Shown: in pieces, positions 37,668-44,731 of the stretch
How positions within the stretch are numbered: position 1 is the stretch's first letter
Layout of the letters: each line of letters starts with the position of its first letter
NCBI RefSeq assembly: GCF_003148475.1
Contig: NZ_QGGG01000012.1
Span: forward strand, 97,022 to 161,021
DNA from: Pseudaminobacter salicylatoxidans
Lineage (GTDB): Bacteria > Pseudomonadota > Alphaproteobacteria > Rhizobiales > Rhizobiaceae
Reading direction: 5' to 3'
DNA: 64,000 nt
Made by a program: the position numbers and the translations under genes
Notes under the pieces: model-generated
Databases searched by the model: none
Told to the model about the DNA's origin: nothing
Seen by the model: the letters and a program-made list of their open reading frames with translations, nothing else

Positions 37668-38380
37668 CGCTTCTTAAGCCGAACGAACCATGGATGCAGG
37701 ACGCGGAAACCGCAGCCCAGCGCCGGCATGGCACGTCAGGTCACGGCCGTCCCGGTCGGGCTGCGCGCTCCGAACTGGCGCTGCGCAACGCCATGGAAGA
37801 CCTGATGCGCCAGCGGATGCCGGAAGCTCGCATGTGCCATGAAATGGTTATGGGCGCGCGTGCGGTCCGTGCCGACCTCGTCGCTGTCGCGCCGGCCCAT
37901 ATCGCGGCCATCGAGGTCAAGGGCGCATACGACGACACGAGCCGGCTGCTCCACCAGATCGGCATGTATCAGCTTTGCGTCCCCGAAGTCTGGATGGTGG
38001 TTGACGTCAGGCATGAGGCCGATGCCAAATTGATCCGGCATCTCCTGCCAAGCGTTGGTCTGATAGCGGCGGATGGCGTCACGCACCTCTCACACGATTG
38101 GTCCAGCGACGAGCGGCCGGTTTCGATCGATGTGGTTGCCGAACCGGAGCCTCGTTCACCCGTACCAGAGATGGCGCTGGAAATGCTGTGGGCCGAAGAG
38201 CTTCGTTCGGCCTGTTCTCATCTTCGCGTGTCGGTCGGTTCTAAAGCAACGCGACCCGCCATGATAAAATCGATTGGCGAGCTGTGTTCGCTTTCGGAGA
38301 TACAGGTCGCTGTTTGCCGTGAGCTGCGTGGCCGTGACGCGCTGTGGCGGGCCGACGCCCCTGTCAGGAGGCGGGCATGA
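37664..38380 (+). CDS. PD-(D/E)XK-like nuclease domain protein
   Basis: 238 aa. Residues about 45-110 show a restriction-nuclease-like core: CHEMVMGARAVRADLVAVAP (Asp about 68), then IAAIEVKGAYDD (Glu-x-Lys about 80-82), then a LLHQIGMYQL helix as in MmcB/sce7726-type proteins. The C-terminal half is a helical region without assignment. Probably a DNA repair or recombination nuclease. Confidence 0.7.
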   Translation: MTLLKPNEPWMQDAETAAQRRHGTSGHGRPGRAARSELALRNAMEDLMRQRMPEARMCHEMVMGARAVRADLVAVAPAHIAAIEVKGAYDDTSRLLHQIGMYQLCVPEVWMVVDVRHEADAKLIRHLLPSVGLIAADGVTHLSHDWSSDERPVSIDVVAEPEPRSPVPEMALEMLWAEELRSACSHLRVSVGSKATRPAMIKSIGELCSLSEIQVAVCRELRGRDALWRADAPVRRRA

Positions 38381-38757
38381 TCGCATCCTACCGCCGCACC
38401 GAAGAAGGCATCCGGCGCATCGCCGCTGAAAGGCGACGGTCTATGGCAGCGCCGCTGGAACTGATCAAGCCGAGCCCCGAGCCGATTTCAGAGCCAGCCA
38501 AGGTCATTCCGCTTCGCACACCACGCGATGACCTGATGCGCATCATCGATCTCGTGGCCCGGATGCATGGCGCAAGGGGAGACGAGATTTTCAGCGCGGC
38601 CAAATCGAACAGAGTGGCCTACGCCCGTCAGGCCGCCATTTGCGCCGTAAAAGTGGCCAGGCCGGACATGACGCTGATGCATGTAGGTCGCGTGTTCGGA
38701 CGGGACCACACGACAATTCTATCGGCGATGCGGAAGCGAGGGTTCCGCAGTGAGTGA
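38377..38757 (+). CDS. DnaA domain IV-like protein
   Basis: 126 aa. The C-terminal 70 residues match the DnaA DNA-binding domain: IIDLVARMHGARGDEIFSAAKSNRVAYARQAA and the signature VGRVFGRDHTTILSAMRK, which in DnaA binds the DnaA box. There is no AAA+ ATPase domain. It may mark a phage origin or compete with host DnaA. Start overlaps the nuclease gene by four bases. Confidence 0.88.
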   Translation: MIASYRRTEEGIRRIAAERRRSMAAPLELIKPSPEPISEPAKVIPLRTPRDDLMRIIDLVARMHGARGDEIFSAAKSNRVAYARQAAICAVKVARPDMTLMHVGRVFGRDHTTILSAMRKRGFRSE

Positions 38758-38971
38758 TCGTGTGAAGCGCCAGAAACACCGGCCAACAGCATCGACACAT
38801 GGCCTGTTCTGCCCGTCGTGCGGGTCGTTGCATCTTCGGACATTGGAGACGCGCCCTACGGGTGGTGGTGTCAAACGGCGACGTGAATGCGAAACATGTG
38901 GGTACCGCATGACGACCATCGAGGCCGCCGTCGTGCGTCAGGTCTCACGGAATCGAGATAAACAGTCATGA
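38750..38971 (+). CDS. NrdR-like zinc-ribbon protein
   Basis: 73 aa with a treble-clef zinc ribbon: CPSCGS and CETCGYRMTTIE separated by LETRPTGGGVKRRRE, as in the N-terminal ribbon of NrdR. The ATP-cone domain is absent. It could be a small DNA-binding regulator. GTG start, 8-bp overlap with the DnaA-like gene. Confidence 0.8.
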   Translation: MSDRVKRQKHRPTASTHGLFCPSCGSLHLRTLETRPTGGGVKRRRECETCGYRMTTIEAAVVRQVSRNRDKQS

Positions 38972-39756
38972 TCCACTACAAAGATATTGCCGGTCATAAG
39001 TTCGGTCGCCTTTCAGCTATCTGCGTTGCTGGACGGACCAAGTCGCGCTTGGTGCTGTGGCGCTGCCGATGTGACTGTGGCGGTGAGTGCATCGTCACAG
39101 GAACAAATCTTCGCAACGGACATACAAAATCGTGCGGGTGCATCAAGCGTGAGATAGCGTACGACATGAACGCATCCCATCGCCTGTCATGGACCCCGGA
39201 GTACAGAATTTGGTGGGCTATGATCCAGAGATGCGAATACGAAGGGAGCGACTCCTACGAACTTTACGGCGGGAGGGGTATCAAAGTGTGTCGACGTTGG
39301 CGCGAAGACTTTGAGGCCTTCTATCGAGACTTAGGGCCGCGTCCGTCAAGTCATCACACCATAGATCGCTATCCCGACAATGACGGCGACTACGAACCCG
39401 GCAACGTCCGATGGGCAACCGCTTCCGAGCAGGCAGCCAATCGACGCACGAGCACCATCGTAACTGTTGATGGAGAAGACATTTGCCTCACAGAGGCAAG
39501 CCGCCGGGCTGGCGTCCATCCGGAAACCGCTCGAAAGCGGCTCGGTCGCGGATGGAGCCAAGACGAAGCTCTCGGGAGAGCCAAGAGAGTTCACGGCAAC
39601 GCGGCAAAGACCCATTGCGTTCATGGTCATCCTCTAAGCGGTGCAAACCTCTACCATCGGCCGGATGGCTACAGAGATTGCCGAACGTGTCGTCGGGAAT
39701 CCCTTCGTAGATGTAGGGAAGGACGCACCGTCGAACGTCCGAAGGAGGCGACGTGA
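38968..39756 (+). CDS. HNH homing-type endonuclease
   Basis: 262 aa. N-terminal zinc-like CRCDCGG ... CGC; nuclease core with YGGRGIKVCRRW, then HTIDRYPDNDGDYEPGNVRWAT (about residues 130-152), the pattern of AP2-associated HNH enzymes; a C-terminal second zinc motif (HCVHGHPLSG ... CRTC). GC content is lower than in neighbouring genes. It is fitted between two genes with 4-bp overlaps at both ends. Confidence 0.85.
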   Translation: MIHYKDIAGHKFGRLSAICVAGRTKSRLVLWRCRCDCGGECIVTGTNLRNGHTKSCGCIKREIAYDMNASHRLSWTPEYRIWWAMIQRCEYEGSDSYELYGGRGIKVCRRWREDFEAFYRDLGPRPSSHHTIDRYPDNDGDYEPGNVRWATASEQAANRRTSTIVTVDGEDICLTEASRRAGVHPETARKRLGRGWSQDEALGRAKRVHGNAAKTHCVHGHPLSGANLYHRPDGYRDCRTCRRESLRRCREGRTVERPKEAT

Positions 39757-40193
39757 TCGATCCTCGCGTCAAGGCACTTTGTGACGAATTCGAGGTGAGG
39801 ATAGTGCCGAAGTCGGTCTATCCCGGCCCCGGTGAGACGCGTGCCGTTGGAACGTTGCAGAAGATCCTCGCACGGCACGGTGTTGAGCACGCTCGGCTCG
39901 TCATGACCACGTTGGCCGAAACCGACAATAACAAGGCCTCGCTTGATCAGGCCGCATTGGGTGCAGTTTCGGGGCTGGTCAGGGCCTGTCCTGAGTATGT
40001 CGAGGACGCTTCGAAATGGCTGGCGGCATGGGATGCAACGCCGGTCGGCGAGTTGCAATGGATCAGCCAGGATCTGCGCGGCGTGTTCCCATTGAGCGCA
40101 GTTCTGGCAGGAATGATCTACGAGCGGATGTGGAGAGCGTTCGGACCCAGATCCGTCCAGCCCGATCTCTATGACGACAGGAGGCGCGCGTGA
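39753..40193 (+). CDS. hypothetical rhizobial phage protein
   Basis: 146 aa. Mostly helical; contains GTLQKILARHGVEHARLVMTTL and a LSAVLAGMIYERMWRAFG end, a combination seen in other rhizobial prophages beside DnaA-like genes. Function unknown. Confidence 0.72.
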   Translation: MIDPRVKALCDEFEVRIVPKSVYPGPGETRAVGTLQKILARHGVEHARLVMTTLAETDNNKASLDQAALGAVSGLVRACPEYVEDASKWLAAWDATPVGELQWISQDLRGVFPLSAVLAGMIYERMWRAFGPRSVQPDLYDDRRRA

Positions 40194-40426
40194 ACGACGA
40201 GCCGAACTTCGTCCGCGCGTCGATGGTGCCGATGGAATGGACGGTCGAATGTCCTGTCTGTGGTGCTGCCGTGTCGGTTCCGGAGGTTGAGGAAGACGAT
40301 GCCGGAATCTGGCACGCCGCGCGCGAGCATTGCATCGTGGAATGCGAGTGCGGTGTCTATATCGAGCCATATGGTGCGAATATAATTGAGTGTCGCGACC
40401 CGCCTTGGCGGCAAAGGAGATGGTGA
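40190..40426 (+). CDS. small zinc-ribbon protein
   Basis: 78 aa with CPVCGA near residue 22 and CIVECECG near residue 48, a plausible four-cysteine zinc site. Overlaps its upstream neighbour by four bases. Confidence 0.65.
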   Translation: MNDEPNFVRASMVPMEWTVECPVCGAAVSVPEVEEDDAGIWHAAREHCIVECECGVYIEPYGANIIECRDPPWRQRRW

Positions 40427-40430
40427 CGAC

Positions 40431-41150
40431 ATGAACATCGGCGATATCGCGAACATCTTCATCCGAGCTGCTGAGATCGACCGCCACAGCCATGAGCATG
40501 TCGGTCCCGCAGCGCTACGGGCGCAACAGCTTCCGTATGTCCACACCCAAGCCGATAAAAACGGCTGGCGGAAAGAACCGGGGCGCAGGGTGGTCGATAA
40601 AAAGGGCCGCCTTATTCGTGGCGACTGGCTTGTCGAGGGCGAAGACCCGCTTTCCGATGAGCGCAAAGCTTTCTGGGAGCGCCTGGCCGCGATGCCGACC
40701 GCAGAAGAGATTAGCGCTATAGAGAAGGTCTTCGACTGGCTGGTGGCCACTAATGACGATTGCGAGCGGCGGGCGTTGTGGGCATGGGCGCGGGCCAAAG
40801 CCGGCGGCAAGTCGTTCCGACGCTGGTGCTTTCAGATCGAGGGTATCCATCCAGAGACCGGCAGAAGGAGAAAAGACCGGGCACTACAGCGGATTTCAGA
40901 TCATCTCGCCGGGAAACGCGATTTGCATGACGAAAACCGGGAAATCAGAGTGTTGTCATGCGGCCATGAAAACGGGCATGTTTTGGCTACAGTCGAGGAA
41001 GGAGCGGGCAGGCGAGATGAGCTCAATTCATGGCTTGCCGATGATGCTTTCGCAACAGTGATGCCGCCAGAATTCGATGATTTTTCCTGGGCTGCCAAAC
41101 GCAACGAGCGCCGGCGCCAGCGAGAGGCGCAGAAAAAGAAGGCGGCGTGA
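40431..41150 (+). CDS. DUF6362-like phage protein
   Basis: 239 aa. The helical block RRALWAWARAKAGGKSFRRWCFQIEGIH then RRKDRALQRISDHLAG resembles the DUF6362 family of phage early proteins, possibly helix-turn-helix. The C-terminal tail is basic (RRRQREAQKKKAA). It is the last rightward early gene before the opposite-strand cassette. AAGGAGA precedes ATG 40431. Confidence 0.65.
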   Translation: MNIGDIANIFIRAAEIDRHSHEHVGPAALRAQQLPYVHTQADKNGWRKEPGRRVVDKKGRLIRGDWLVEGEDPLSDERKAFWERLAAMPTAEEISAIEKVFDWLVATNDDCERRALWAWARAKAGGKSFRRWCFQIEGIHPETGRRRKDRALQRISDHLAGKRDLHDENREIRVLSCGHENGHVLATVEEGAGRRDELNSWLADDAFATVMPPEFDDFSWAAKRNERRRQREAQKKKAA

Positions 41151-41309
41151 AGGTGATCGCTGCGGGCCGGACGGGATAGGTGCTCGTCTGCCATTTCGTT
41201 GGCCAGGAAGAGAAACCGGGAAAAAGACTGTCCTGTTCACCGTACCGTCGGGCCCGGTTGACACGGCCCGCAACTCTAATGGCAACGCGAGAGCCGCAGA
41301 TAAGTTTCG

Positions 41310-41630
41310 TCAGTGATGGGCGCGGTGTTCTGCGTTTCGCTTTCTTGTCGCTGCGGCCTTTTTGGCGGATGCAGATCGGTCAGCAGCCGATCGGGATGCA
41401 GAAGCGCGACCGCCTTTCTCGCCACCTTTATGGGCGGCGGGATGATCTGTGTGTTTGCCGCGCCCCGAGCCGCCAGGCTTCTTGCCGCCACCGTCGTCTT
41501 TGTTGACTGTGGCCCATGCCCGTCTCTCGGCTTCCTTCTCCGAAACGCCGCGCTTCTCGTAGCCCTCTGCGATATGATCGGCCTTTCGTTCTTGCTTGTC
41601 AGTGTATTTGGACTTGTCTCCGCGGGGCAT
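41310..41630 (-). CDS. KGG/plasmid-stabilisation-like protein
   Basis: 106 aa, highly basic and low-complexity. The N-terminal PRGDKSKYTDKQERKADHIAEG and RGVSEKEAERRAWATVNKDDGGGKK is a conserved block often annotated plasmid stabilisation protein, without proven role; the tail is Lys/Arg/Ala/Ser-rich. It follows the PRC-barrel gene by ten bases on the minus strand. Confidence 0.82.
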   Translation of the reverse strand: MPRGDKSKYTDKQERKADHIAEGYEKRGVSEKEAERRAWATVNKDDGGGKKPGGSGRGKHTDHPAAHKGGEKGGRASASRSAADRSASAKKAAATRKRNAEHRAHH

Positions 41631-41640
41631 CGCAGCCTCC

Positions 41641-41937
41641 TCAATCCTGATGCTCGGGCATCTCTTTAAGCTGATCTTTCGTCCATGATGTTAGCGCGTG
41701 GACATCTCCGTCCTCGTCACGCATGAAGTCGAGTTGGTTGGCCGGTACTGAAACCGGCTTGGCGCCGATACCCAGAAAACCGCCCACATCAATGATAACC
41801 TGTGCGCCACCGCCGATCCCGTGCACATGAGACACCGACCCGATCTTCTCGTCGCCAGGGCCGTAGATGGTTGCGCCCTCAAGAATGGTCTCGGTCAGTT
41901 CTTCATTGGTCAGCCGAACATGCTTGGTGTGATCCAT
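41641..41937 (-). CDS. PRC-barrel domain protein
   Basis: 98 aa. The PRC-barrel pattern is GATIYGPGDEKIGSVSHV ... AQVIIDVGGFLGIGAKPVSVPANQLDF. Such proteins are common stress-related chromosomal genes in rhizobia; here it is the first gene of an opposite-strand cassette in the prophage, likely expressed in the lysogen. Confidence 0.85.
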   Translation of the reverse strand: MDHTKHVRLTNEELTETILEGATIYGPGDEKIGSVSHVHGIGGGAQVIIDVGGFLGIGAKPVSVPANQLDFMRDEDGDVHALTSWTKDQLKEMPEHQD

Positions 41938-42061
41938 CTCGAAACTCCTTCTGGTTAGTCAGAGCTAACCGCTGGAGCGGGTATCAGTTCCGATAAAAAG
42001 GCGGTCAGCCGGGAAGGTAGCCCGGCATCGGTTTCAACAGGGTAGCGCAGTCAGGTCAGCG
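41938..42061. promoter_or_regulatory. intergenic region of the PRC-barrel cassette
   Basis: Two short hairpins: GGTTAG/CTAACC (41955-41972 region) just upstream of the PRC-barrel ribosome site and GCCGGG/CCCGGC (42018-42035 region) after the end of the membrane gene at 42062. The second may end that transcript; neither has a T run. Confidence 0.4.
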
Positions 42062-42223
42062 TCACGCCAGATAGACGATTGTGAAGGTTACGGCCGACAC
42101 GAGACAGGCAAGAAGGATAAACATCCACGGCCGCTTGCGGGTCGTCAAATCCTCGACAAGCACGCTCATCTTCCGAGGATCGCCCCACTTGATCCGGCGA
42201 AACTTGTAGATGTTGTCGGCCAT
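42062..42223 (-). CDS. 53-aa membrane protein
   Basis: A polar basic N-terminus (KFRRIKWGDPRK, TTRKRPW) precedes one hydrophobic helix (MFILLACLVSAVTFTIVYLA) at the C-terminus. ATG 42223; the longer frame is antisense-like. Same orientation as the PRC-barrel cassette. Confidence 0.6.
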   Translation of the reverse strand: MADNIYKFRRIKWGDPRKMSVLVEDLTTRKRPWMFILLACLVSAVTFTIVYLA

Positions 42224-42310
42224 GGGCCAATTCTCGCCTGGACCGGTTAACGCCGGCTTAGTTCCCGGCCGTGCGGGTAATCGCGGCACCCCAAACCGAA
42301 AGGAACCCTG

Positions 42311-42613
42311 ATGCGAAGTATCCGAACGCTTCTGTTCGGCGGCCTTGCCATGCTGGCGGCTGCCTTCTTCGCGATTGCACCGGCCTCGGCCGTCGATCGC
42401 GATATCGGCATCTACAACCTGACCTGCGAGCCGCCGGGCTATGTCGTGCCCGATGTGATGAAGGTCGCGGCGGTCAATCACGAGATCGAGACGCTGTCCC
42501 GAAGTTGTGACACCCATGCCGATGACTTCGTTCGCATGAACCAGCCCCTGACCAACTGGCGCTTCTCGGCCGAAGCATATTCGCGCGTCGACCCGCATAT
42601 TCGGATCGGCTGA
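42311..42613 (+). CDS. small secreted protein
   Basis: 100 aa with a clear signal peptide (LLFGGLAMLAAAFFAIAPASA) and a short mature part with two cysteines (LTCEPPGY ... SRSCDTH). AGGAA upstream of ATG 42311. Rightward orientation, before the packaging genes; possible lysogenic-conversion gene. Confidence 0.7.
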   Translation: MRSIRTLLFGGLAMLAAAFFAIAPASAVDRDIGIYNLTCEPPGYVVPDVMKVAAVNHEIETLSRSCDTHADDFVRMNQPLTNWRFSAEAYSRVDPHIRIG

Positions 42614-42687
42614 CATTTTGGAGGGCCGGTTGCCTACAGCGGCACCGGCTCGTTTGCCTGCGTGGACGCTTCCTGGCAGCGCGCCCG

Positions 42688-42867
42688 CTAGGACTTTGGC
42701 CTGTACCTTCCAAAGGTCGCCTGAAGGCATTCATGATAAAGTTCAAGCCATTGTTCGCGGCTTAGCGGACCAACGTCGTGCGCAGTGCTTTGGATGACTT
42801 TCGCCAAATCCAGCGCCACACGTTGGTTGGTACCGACCCCGGTTTCGATGTTAACAGTGTCTGCCAA
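42688..42867 (-). CDS. small hypothetical protein, opposite strand
   Basis: 59 aa, starting at TTG 42867 (ADTVNIETGVGTNQRVALD) with GGGAGG upstream; ends LYHECLQATFGRYRPKS. Divergent from the terminase small subunit. Function unknown. Confidence 0.6.
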   Translation of the reverse strand: MADTVNIETGVGTNQRVALDLAKVIQSTAHDVGPLSREQWLELYHECLQATFGRYRPKS

Positions 42868-42907
42868 TTGTGCCTCCCGCTTTGAAAACAATCAAAGGTA
42901 ATCAAAC

Positions 42908-43285
42908 GTGGCTCGCGGTGGCAAGAGGATAGGTGCAGGGCGGCCCAAGGGAGCTACAACGCGGCGTTCGCGGGAAATAGCGGACCGGGCCACCAAGGAA
43001 GGTTTGACGCCGCTGGAGGTCATGCTGACGGCGATGCGCGAACACGCGGCCGCAAAGCGATGGGACGAGGCGGCGTCGATTGCCAAGGATGCCGCGCCCT
43101 ACATGCACCCGCGCCTCGCCTCCATGCAGCACACCGGCCGCAACGGCGGACCTATCCAAACAGTGGACCTAACCAAGCTATCCGGTGATGAACTCGCACA
43201 ACTCGAATCCATCTTCGGTCCGCTTGCCGGATCCGGCGACGATGATGCGCCTGATCAGGGCGGAGAAGGCGAGGCGGGCGGCTGA
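42908..43285 (+). CDS. terminase small subunit-like protein
   Basis: 125 aa. The start ARGGKRIGAGRPKGATTRRSRE is the typical basic opening of phage terminase small-subunit-like proteins; the central helices (PLEVMLTAMREHAAAKRWDEA) and YMHPRLASMQH fit. It should recognise packaging sites. GTG 42908. It overlaps the large subunit frame. Confidence 0.78.
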   Translation: MARGGKRIGAGRPKGATTRRSREIADRATKEGLTPLEVMLTAMREHAAAKRWDEAASIAKDAAPYMHPRLASMQHTGRNGGPIQTVDLTKLSGDELAQLESIFGPLAGSGDDDAPDQGGEGEAGG

Positions 43286-44723
43286 GGCCGAGCGGGAGCG
43301 CGTATCGCGCGATGCGGAACGCATCAGGGCGCGGTGTCAGTCGCTCGAAGGGTTCATTGTAGAATTCTGGGATGTTCTGGAGCCGAAGAAGGAACTGAAA
43401 TTCGGTTGGGCACTTCGGGCGATGTGCCGCCACCTGGAAGCTGTCACGGAAGGACAGATCCAGTTCCTTATGATGACGGTGCCGCCCGGCATGATGAAAT
43501 CTCTTGTGCTGGTCTTCTGGACGGCGTGGGAGTGGGGTCCCTGCGCGCGGCCTGACATCCAGGTCCTGGCGACGTCGTACAGCCAGCCGAACGTGCTGCG
43601 CGACAATATCAAGCTTCGGCGTCTGGTCGAGAGCGATAAGTTTCAGGCGCTCTGGCCACTAAGACTCCGAGACGATCAGAACGCGAAGGGGAAATTCGAG
43701 AACACCGGCAGCGGGTTCAGCGAGGCCCGCCCGTTCAGTTCGATGACTGGTGGCCGCGGCGACAGGGTGAAGATCGATGACCCTCACTCGACGGAGACGG
43801 CAGAGAGCGACACGGAACGGCAGGCAGCGGTCCGCATCTTTCGGGAGGGCATTTCCGACCGCCTCAACGATGTGACGACTTCGGCCATCGTCATCATTAT
43901 GCAGCGGTTGCACGAACAGGACGTTGCAGCTGTAGCTCTGGAACTCGATATCGGATTTGTCCACCTCAACCTGCCAATGGAGTTTGATCCAGAACGGGCC
44001 TGTCGGACCTATGTCCGCGGCGAGTTGTTCTTCGAGGACCCACGGACCGAAGACGGTGAGCTTCTATTCCCCGAGCGGTTCCCGCCGGCGGAAATCGAGC
44101 GACTTAAAAAAGCGAAGGGCTCCTACGCGTATTCGGGGCAGTACCAGCAGCGTCCGACACCTCGCTCTGGCGGCATGTTCCAGCGCGGGGATTTCGAGAT
44201 AGTCGATGCAATTCCTGCCGGCGCCGAGCGCTGCAGGGCATGGGACTTCGCGGCAACTCAGCCAAAACCGGGCCGGCAACCTGATTGGACTGTCGGGCTA
44301 CGGATGGCGCGGGTCGACGGCATTTTCTACGTCGAGGATGTGACGCGCGATCGCTGGTCTCCGGCAGATGTCGAAAGAAATCTGAAAAACACGGCCAGTC
44401 AGGATGGATTGGCGGTCCGCATACGGATGCCGCAAGACCCGGGCGCAGCCGGTAAGGCCGACGCTGCGACCAAGATCAAGCTGTTGGCCGGGTACGATGT
44501 GAAAGCCCTGCCTGTGACCGGTGACAAAGCCACGCGCGCCAAGCCAGCTTCGGCGCAAGCCGAGGCCGGAAACGTCAAGCTGGTGCGGGCGAAATGGAAC
44601 GAAGCATTCCTCGATGAAGTGTGTTCCTTTCCGAATGCTCAATTCGATGACCAGGTTGACGCTTTTGCCGATGCTCTGAACGAGCTGGCACTGGGTTCGA
44701 CATTCACTCTCGACAACGTCTGA
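43242..44723 (+). CDS. terminase large subunit
   Basis: 493 aa from ATG 43242 (GTG 43185 adds 19 residues; no ribosome site decides). ATPase region: TVPPGMMKS (Walker A variant, about 78-86), ATSYSQ; Walker B near KIDDPHS; nuclease region with WDFAATQPKPGRQPDWTVG, DPGAAGKAD and DDQVDAFADAL (acidic active-site residues). It translocates DNA into proheads and cuts it. Confidence 0.93.
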   Translation: MMRLIRAEKARRAAEAERERVSRDAERIRARCQSLEGFIVEFWDVLEPKKELKFGWALRAMCRHLEAVTEGQIQFLMMTVPPGMMKSLVLVFWTAWEWGPCARPDIQVLATSYSQPNVLRDNIKLRRLVESDKFQALWPLRLRDDQNAKGKFENTGSGFSEARPFSSMTGGRGDRVKIDDPHSTETAESDTERQAAVRIFREGISDRLNDVTTSAIVIIMQRLHEQDVAAVALELDIGFVHLNLPMEFDPERACRTYVRGELFFEDPRTEDGELLFPERFPPAEIERLKKAKGSYAYSGQYQQRPTPRSGGMFQRGDFEIVDAIPAGAERCRAWDFAATQPKPGRQPDWTVGLRMARVDGIFYVEDVTRDRWSPADVERNLKNTASQDGLAVRIRMPQDPGAAGKADAATKIKLLAGYDVKALPVTGDKATRAKPASAQAEAGNVKLVRAKWNEAFLDEVCSFPNAQFDDQVDAFADALNELALGSTFTLDNV

Positions 44724-44731
44724 GGTCAGCC

